Assembly: GCF_000003815.2 (NCBI RefSeq)
Contig: NC_049983.1
Coordinates: 5,997,276-6,061,275 of the forward strand
Direction of reading: 5' to 3'
DNA from: Branchiostoma floridae
Taxonomy: Eukaryota; Chordata; Leptocardii; Amphioxiformes; Branchiostomatidae
DNA: 64,000 bases
A model generated the notes under the pieces. The model searched no databases. It had not been told where the DNA came from and was given only the letters and a program-made list of their open reading frames with translations. Both the position numbers and the translations under genes were made by a program. Below, piece after piece: positions 58,801 through 64,000 of the stretch; the stretch's first letter is position 1; each line of letters opens with the position of its first letter.

Positions 58801-59723
58801 ACTGACCCGTCTTTCTGTGATGGTGGTTGGTACGTTGTAACTCTAGGTGGAGAAGTAACTACACTGCTGCTTGCACTATTCACAGGTGCGACAGTTGATG
58901 GTGGATCATTTAGCTGAGCTGTCTGAGTGGCCGTGTCTGGCTGCAACATTAACGAAGGGCCTGTCTGTTGTAGAATAGTCCTACTACTTGACACTGACAG
59001 TACTTCAACAGTTGGGGTAGGTGTGATGGCAGGCCTATCGCTCAAGTCAATAGGTAGGACGGCAGGAGTGGGCTGAGGCTGCAACCGTGAAATAAGCACC
59101 TCTGTCGCAGGGCTCGGCTGAAGAGACCAATTTACGGAGCTTAATTGCCCCTGAGCTCCATCGATCTGACTCGGCTTAGGCTGAACCTGGATATCAACAC
59201 TGCTTGGCTCCAACTGTGGCGTCTTTGTAGGGGTCGGCGTGGGTCGGCTCGTGACAGGCCGGGTGGGTTGAACCGACGTAACCACGGACTGCACGTCAGT
59301 GGGTGTCAGTGTCACAGGGTTGCCCACTTCTGACAGACTACCCTGCCTGGTGGATTGCTCACTGCCAGTAGATGTAGGTGGATATGTAGAAGTGTCCCTT
59401 GAAGCCTGGGATTCATCTGTGTTAGGTGGTATTGCTGATGGGATCACTGACTTGGCCTCACCGCTGCTAATTACATTGGGTGAAGTGGACATTGCTGAGC
59501 CTTTGTACCTCCCGCTGGGTGTGTTTGATGGCGGTTGAACAGAATCTACCGGCAGGACGCGATTAGTCGTCTCCGCCCTTTGCCTGGTATCCGTACCTCT
59601 TGTTGCAGTCTCTTGGGTCACGGAGGGCACCAATTCTCTGTTGGCCACGCAAATGACAACATGGCAAAGTATCACGAGGGCGAGACACACGCACGAGGAA
59701 CGGGTTGTAGGCCTCGCGTACAT
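55818..59723 (-). CDS. Proline-rich transmembrane protein, PRRT3/PRRT4-like
   Basis: A single uninterrupted 1,301-residue frame. The start Met is preceded by an in-frame TAG ten codons upstream and opens a signal peptide (VCLALVILCHVVICVA). Residues 30-575 are a Pro/Ser/Thr-rich ectodomain with an EPEPEPEPEPEP run and repeats of about 20 residues around PEAEPSPTPEQNPPQIP (390-520). Residues 580-850 hold about seven hydrophobic helices (roughly 584-606, 615-640, 652-677, 690-712, 720-747, 784-808, 823-845), including WWFVHIYTFGGLFALLALYS. The core sequence and order match the PRRT3/PRRT4 family of unknown biochemical function, best known in nervous tissue. Next is a cysteine cluster, CCGRCCYCCYRCCYRG (862-877), probably palmitoylated. 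A 425-residue acidic, Ser-rich cytosolic tail with DSPxHYxD repeats follows. The 5' UTR probably continues in an upstream exon. Confidence 0.88.
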   Translation of the reverse strand: MYARPTTRSSCVCLALVILCHVVICVANRELVPSVTQETATRGTDTRQRAETTNRVLPVDSVQPPSNTPSGRYKGSAMSTSPNVISSGEAKSVIPSAIPPNTDESQASRDTSTYPPTSTGSEQSTRQGSLSEVGNPVTLTPTDVQSVVTSVQPTRPVTSRPTPTPTKTPQLEPSSVDIQVQPKPSQIDGAQGQLSSVNWSLQPSPATEVLISRLQPQPTPAVLPIDLSDRPAITPTPTVEVLSVSSSRTILQQTGPSLMLQPDTATQTAQLNDPPSTVAPVNSASSSVVTSPPRVTTYQPPSQKDGSVTTVGPIVTTPVQSPPVSKQLGNGGNSGPYRPGISTGTPTEAAPSSTPQPEPEPEPEPEPEPSATPTSDSEASTMQQPAVPPRGQSQTPEAEPSPTPESVPSTSPKAEPSPTPEQNPPQIPEAEPSPTPEQSPPQIPEMEPSPTPVSNPPQIPNAEPSPTPEANPPQIPSTGSQIPNTGSQIPNTGPQIPNTGPSPTPEGYPPPVPETEPSPTAERAPPVRPEWQPNPNLEWTPKAEPEAEPTSEPYDPYGMGWDHVPWAEPEPKWDEAKDTWRFWWFVHIYTFGGLFALLALYSLISMVRLTRKHLLSMGYFLALNFLMLLMGASRAVYMFVDAYNSLKLLHPALSYFLFSVGFPCMTSAFCLLYLALLQTTKMQAMSPKVYQTCVMVSIIVLHFGLSVATDLIIGFLGTAKILMLVCQGVFAIWGIILAFSYFFIFRRLYRSARHRMKEIQRMNISKSKLQGINPIKKKQKTRLGTAVKVTLVTAILGLLCSLLQVYAMVEVFGIFYKQPEPWPWWGFQTAFRLCEFLMCVTMSYVATQPFRFHKDGRPRDPCCGRCCYCCYRCCYRGEKIELDLPDGNAHHYSEFSCMTHSDGNLGGNIHNPQGTKDIAEMIPMITMAPSDVQGSVSQASIIVEDNPTTDDEILENIEVQTLTTTYDNFASSEQDTRDEEEYDVDLEAQTRSEAEGTSNTTSPQHYATDVDSPRHYVDMETSEEYLDGDSSRQPSNFDSPAHYADVDSPQHVVDIEIFQRDSDETPSDSNSNSPSNSLIDTPLLDGNLDFEPPSPLNFRRSIDNVFTNMYTPAKSRSTFSLGITLRDFSQGSGKSDSDDETSLLTLSTTDNKYGDSTGPSSETQSPSKSRSMTELGAVGGNPKYKKNPDAAKNKPKILTSLPKFSRSSLSLGSNPSKQGYSQLDGDDSQSGGSSRQDTLRRSFSDPQRRERDEMARGEGEGQESQALSGEPLSSPVSVQAELGHVCDAINGFAVEKDVIDL

Positions 59724-61946
59724 GATGAATGTGGAAATGTTGGACGTCTCCTACGGAATGTTCTTGTCATCTGGACATTGCGATCTCATCAGTCTTCTAT
59801 TAGAATGGCAGCTTGAGAGGATCCAGGAATCCCTGCAGATGGAAAGAAGAGACACAGAGTCAAACATTATGCTAATGTCATGAAACATAATTGAGGGATG
59901 GTTCAGGAATGATTATTGGGATGGGGGTCAGAAAATAGGGGAAAACATTTGATAACATTGGAGGGAATAAGACTCTGAAAGATGCTGAAAGAAGTTGAAT
60001 GTGCTGGTAGTCCTTCATGGACGAATACAAATGCACAAATGCAAAATGTTACTATAATGTTTGAGCATTATAGGACACATTTATCTCAATCCTGTCATCC
60101 TTTCTGATCCATCCCTATATAATATTGCAAATTTGGCATCGTGGGCATGTCCGATGGCAATGATGGCATCTGGAATACTTGTACGTCTCGAATCCTGTAG
60201 GTACTTTACTTCTCTCCACAACATAAATTCTTAATGTGACTCTCATGCAAATCTGGAATGGTATTTCTCATGTACTAATTAAATAAAGTGATTTCCTAAG
60301 TTATCTCTACATTTTAGCAAATAGAAGTATACACATGTTAAGTATTTCTTGACTCCCTCAATATAGCACTCAAGATCTCTTTGGAAATGAAATGTAGATT
60401 GAACAAACTTGAATTTACAATGTTAACGGGAGGTGCCCCAACACGGTACGCTTTTTCTTGCGCTCAAACTCATGGCGCTCCATCGCTAGTTGCCTGAGAG
60501 TGGTCAAAGTTTGATGACTGAATTTTTTACACATAGACTTGAACAACATACTTGAATAAGAAATGCATTCATGTGGTTCATGAACCTTTCGCGCTGCGTG
60601 TTACAAGCGGCAAACACTGTGAGACAATTTCGTGTATGTAACCTTCCAATTTTGTGCTACGCTGGACAGTGTGCCTAACTCGGTACGCTTTTTTACATTT
60701 TGCTCTCTTCAGAAGTAAGTGGTAAATTTAAGTACACAGAAAAAAATTAATAGTATGATATTTTAGATTACTTTTAACAGTAAAATCGTGACTGTATGTA
60801 CTTTCTGTCTCATATGAGGAAGGCTGTACCTAGAACAATCCAGCTGATGTTTTTACGGGCAATGGGCTGAATGCACTGATTGTGAATGCCCGACTAAAAA
60901 AACCATTACGAAAAAACGACACCGCCAACATCAACAAAACTCTGTGAGATTATATGAAAATATGATATACATCTCTCTATCAAGTCTTATTTTCATAGAC
61001 AGCACGAATCATATGTTACAGTCAAATAAATCTTTGGAGCGTTCTCTTGTCTGCCACCTTCACGGCCACACTCCCTTGGGAGTACAATGGTGGCAATGTT
61101 TATGTCGCTTCCTTTTGGTTGCTTTTCTACTCAACAAACATTTGAAGACCCATATCCATAGTGTTTTATGGAGCTTTATTTATGTGTATCATGGCAGTTG
61201 TGTGACTGCTTGAAAGAGTTCGTATAGTTAGCGACACGAGCCGCCAATACGCAGAGGCCGGTGACCGCAGTGATTCAGCACTGTCAACATTACTGTTAGA
61301 ATTCTGTTTTTAAAAAACATGAAGTAAATATGTTAAAGTATACTTGGAATGCAAATTAAAGCTGTGTGCATGGACTTGGTTTATTTACCTTTGTAACAGC
61401 ATAGTCAGTGGCAACAAACACGGTGTACTTATGGATAATAAGATCAGCAAAAAATCCGTACCGTCTTAGGACGGGAACCGTCTTAGGGCGGCCCCCGTTA
61501 CATACGTAAGAATCTACACAAATAGCATTAATAGCAAAGAATCTAAACAAATATCAATAACAGAAATGCGAGAAGAAGTTGAATTTATCCAGCAATAGTC
61601 TCATTTTATATCTGTGAGCTGTATCTTTTCAACATGTCTTGTTGTGACCTGTACTTAGCCCAGTGTGGCAAAAATGTGCAATAAAGGTCTTCATTCATTC
61701 ATTAATAGATCTTGATCTTTAACTTGGGCTTTGAACTGCTACTTTGCATAATATCACAGATGGCAATTTCAATGTTCATATGAACCAGTGAGTGCTGACA
61801 TAGTTGATACCCATTGTTCTGTATCACCACAACTGTGTTATTAGATCCTACCCATAATATGGCCTTGGGGAGTCACAGAGACCCATAAGGGCTATAACAT
61901 GGGGCTGACAAATGGTCGCTTATTCCCATAAACCAAATGGCCTCTG
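59724..61946. other. Upstream of the PRRT-like gene, no exon called
   Basis: It probably contains 5' UTR and promoter on the minus strand. An acceptor-like ttctaatag on the minus strand lies near 59,800. Direct repeats cggtacgctttttt.c at about 60,444 and 60,681 mark a dispersed repeat. Confidence 0.4.
61600..61702 (+). mobile_element. LINE 3' tail ending in (ATTC)n
   Basis: The tail cagtgtggcaaaaatgtgca-ataaaggtctt followed by cattcattcatt is the usual end of CR1/L2-type LINEs with microsatellite tails. Confidence 0.6.
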
Positions 61947-62263
61947 CAGGGCTCGAAATACCACCTGCATATGCAGGTTTGTGCAGGTAAAGTTGGAGCT
62001 GTGCAGGTATTTCTGGTGTCTACCTGCTTCTAACCTGCACTGTCCATGTGCTGGGTTTTATACATAAATGTCCTATGATGTAGGTGTATGTGGATTGTTA
62101 TTAGCTGCATTGACTGCTTTAATTTAAAAGAAATGAAAAAAAGCAATGGTTCCAATAAAATTTTAGTATGATCCATACTTTCTAAATTTAGAGTGATGCA
62201 GGTAAAATTTGTTTGGTGCAGGTTACCCGTGCAGGTATGCAGAAAAAAGGATTTCGAGCCCTG
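61947..62263. mobile_element. hAT-like MITE
   Basis: 317 bp with perfect 13-bp ends CAGGGCTCGAAAT, flanked by the direct repeat CCTCTG (61,941-61,946 and 62,264-62,269). It contains inverted tgcaggt motifs in both subterminal regions. CAGGG-type ends are typical of hAT elements, though hATs usually make 8-bp duplications and I can see only six identical bases. Confidence 0.7.
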
Positions 62264-62269
62264 CCTCTG

Positions 62270-64000
62270 AAAATTGGAAAAAGGGGAAACACTAGTACTC
62301 CCAATGGCAAGCTTCCACCCTAATAACATGGCATAACTAATTCAGAAGAGTACTTTAACCGGTAAGGAGGGTCACAACAATTTGATTAGTTTGTCTTATA
62401 ATTGTCTTTACCGGAAATTACGGAGTGAAGGTGCATTAAAAAAATACATGTGCTGTACATTTTGCACATACATTTTGTACAAGACATGTATATGTAATAC
62501 TTTTAAAAACAGCCAAACAGGTCAAAGTGACAACCTTTATGATTATACAAGGACCAGTCCACTTTCATGTGGTATCTCACTGCACATGGGGCACTGGTGC
62601 AGAACTGTGGGGGTCGAAAGATACTGAACGAATGTCAGAGATGAACAAATTCTCTTACATGTAGTACATTTTGTGTATTTTGTTTTAAGTCATACTTTTG
62701 CGTATCACAAAATATCTAAATTATAAAAAAAATCTATATCATAAAAAAAATCAGTTAATGAATCCTGCAGTGCAGCACAGGTGCCGCAAGTGCAGTGAGA
62801 TACCATCCTTAGATGTTTTTTCCAATTAACACAAGCATTAAGAATCCTGTCTACAGTGACCACCTTTCTACATACTAGATGATATCTTATTGATCCCAAG
62901 AATTTTTTGGGGGCAGTTTTGACTGAATGAGCAACTGTGAATATATGTTTTGGTACTATTGGAGTGTTCACTGTTACCATCAAATTCACATCAAAATTAA
63001 AAAGATAACAGTTATTCCATTGCCTATTGAATCAGGTGCCATCTTGGAGATAACCGGTTGCTTCGCGAGTCTCCACTCAGGGTTTTAAGTGTGGGTCGAT
63101 AGGTGATCAATCTTTCATCTCACACAAAGGGACTTTTTCTTGGAATGATAGCCACTCTCCTGGGAGGAATGAAGATGTATGGCAAGCATTCACATACAGT
63201 GTATCATTGACCTAAAAATGCACGCAGGCAGGCAAACACAGCATTTAAAGAAAAAGATTGTCTTTTTACTGTTTTCATGGCAAGTAGAAGATGGTTACCT
63301 GATACAATGTAGTAGCGTCCATAGCAGGCTCTCTGGGGCTTTTTTCCCTTCGTGAAACGAAGGGTTTGTTTTGAGTGCTGTTTTTTTGTGAGAGGGACGT
63401 TTGTCAGCCTGATAACTGGGGAAGGCATGGATGGATTGTTTTGATATTTGGTATGTGGGTAGGGTTAGACATGACGAAGGAATGGTAGGAATTGCGTTAC
63501 GGCAGGGCGTTCTAGCGGAGTGTTATTGTACTGCAGCAGAACTTCCGGTTTTGATATTTTTTTTGGGACATGTTTGGGTGATGATTTTTAAGTGGCAAGT
63601 AGCTGTATAAATGAATAGTAAGGTGTGTAAGTTTTGGCCACTTAGGGGTTTTGCTGGGGCGGTGAAAGTCATTCTTGTGTTAGGTTTTGAGAAGGAATTA
63701 TGGAAGCAGGGGTCGATGGATCGGAATGACTGTAGGTATGCAGATAGCTTAGGTAGTGATGTACATAATTGTATGATTATTATGCAAATTAGGAGGTAAT
63801 TAGCAGAATGCAATAGGTATGTGTGCAAACCGTTGTAGGGTACGTGTCTGTGGACAGAAATCTCATGAACGGCATGACAGATTGATCTGATATTTGGTAT
63901 GTGGGTAGCTCTTGAGACAGTGAAGAAACGTACGTGGCGTTATATCGTTTAGTGGCTTTTGACGGTTTTGCCGGGGATGTTTGTAGTTGGAAAATAGGTC
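62270..64000. other. No gene seen
   Basis: AT-rich intergenic DNA. From about 63,190 it looks repeat-derived: the phrase gatatttggtatgtgggtag occurs at 63,440 and again at 63,889, each next to similar context (catgacagattgatc / catggatggattgtt). Confidence 0.4.

Noticed and set aside
56143-59883. Many plus-strand and other-frame reading frames inside the PRRT-like gene
   Set aside because: They are shadows of the 1,301-residue minus-strand frame, which alone has coherent signal peptide, helices and family resemblance.

Overview
The window is eukaryotic: its genes are spread over introns with GT..AG junctions, and between them lies dense repeat DNA (MITEs, palindromes, minisatellites, satellite, LINE tails). 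The protein set fits an invertebrate deuterostome, most likely a lancelet (Branchiostoma). It comprises a PDIK1L/STK35-like kinase pair, an INMT/NNMT-like methyltransferase exon, a type II membrane C-type lectin and a PRRT3/PRRT4-like proline-rich multi-pass protein. The species assignment is inference. Five runs of N are assembly gaps.

Layout. 1-7,680 and 19,899-24,949 are two direct copies of one duplicated block (here Q1 and Q2), each carrying a kinase gene on the + strand. 9,806-11,340 and 17,410-19,890 are two copies of a second block (P1 and P2), each carrying a cysteine-rich/repeat-protein gene on the - strand. The copies have decayed differently. Q1 holds a 2,244-bp CACTA-like transposon that is absent from Q2, and a nonsense codon in its kinase. 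Q2 holds a 579-bp mariner inside kinase exon 1, a 5-bp frameshift in exon 2, and has lost exons 3-4. Comparing the copies gives natural empty sites for both transposons. Between P1 and P2 lies a two-exon gene (13,659-15,966) for a small single-pass membrane protein with three PPxY motifs; its intron contains two inverted MITEs.

24,950-38,545 is a 13.6-kb repeat complex. It is bounded by two 66-bp minisatellite arrays in opposite orientation, which end in the same ~175-bp non-periodic unit. Inside are a palindromic element made of CACT-N8/9-AGTG mini-hairpins (27,875-29,265) and a 206-bp satellite (31,601-36,165). I read the whole as a candidate giant foldback-type element or a rearrangement junction. 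Its left flank is the truncated kinase and its right flank is an orphan last exon of an INMT-like methyltransferase.

38,576-64,000 is more ordinary. It holds a secreted protein with 17 NPPA-type hexapeptide repeats (40,016-44,121, three exons), the C-type lectin (45,268-49,024, five recognised exons), a possible promoter with two CArG boxes near 50 kb, and the 1,301-aa PRRT-like protein on the - strand (55,818-59,723). Several small TIR elements and LINE 3' tails are scattered between them. I found no tRNA, rRNA or CRISPR.
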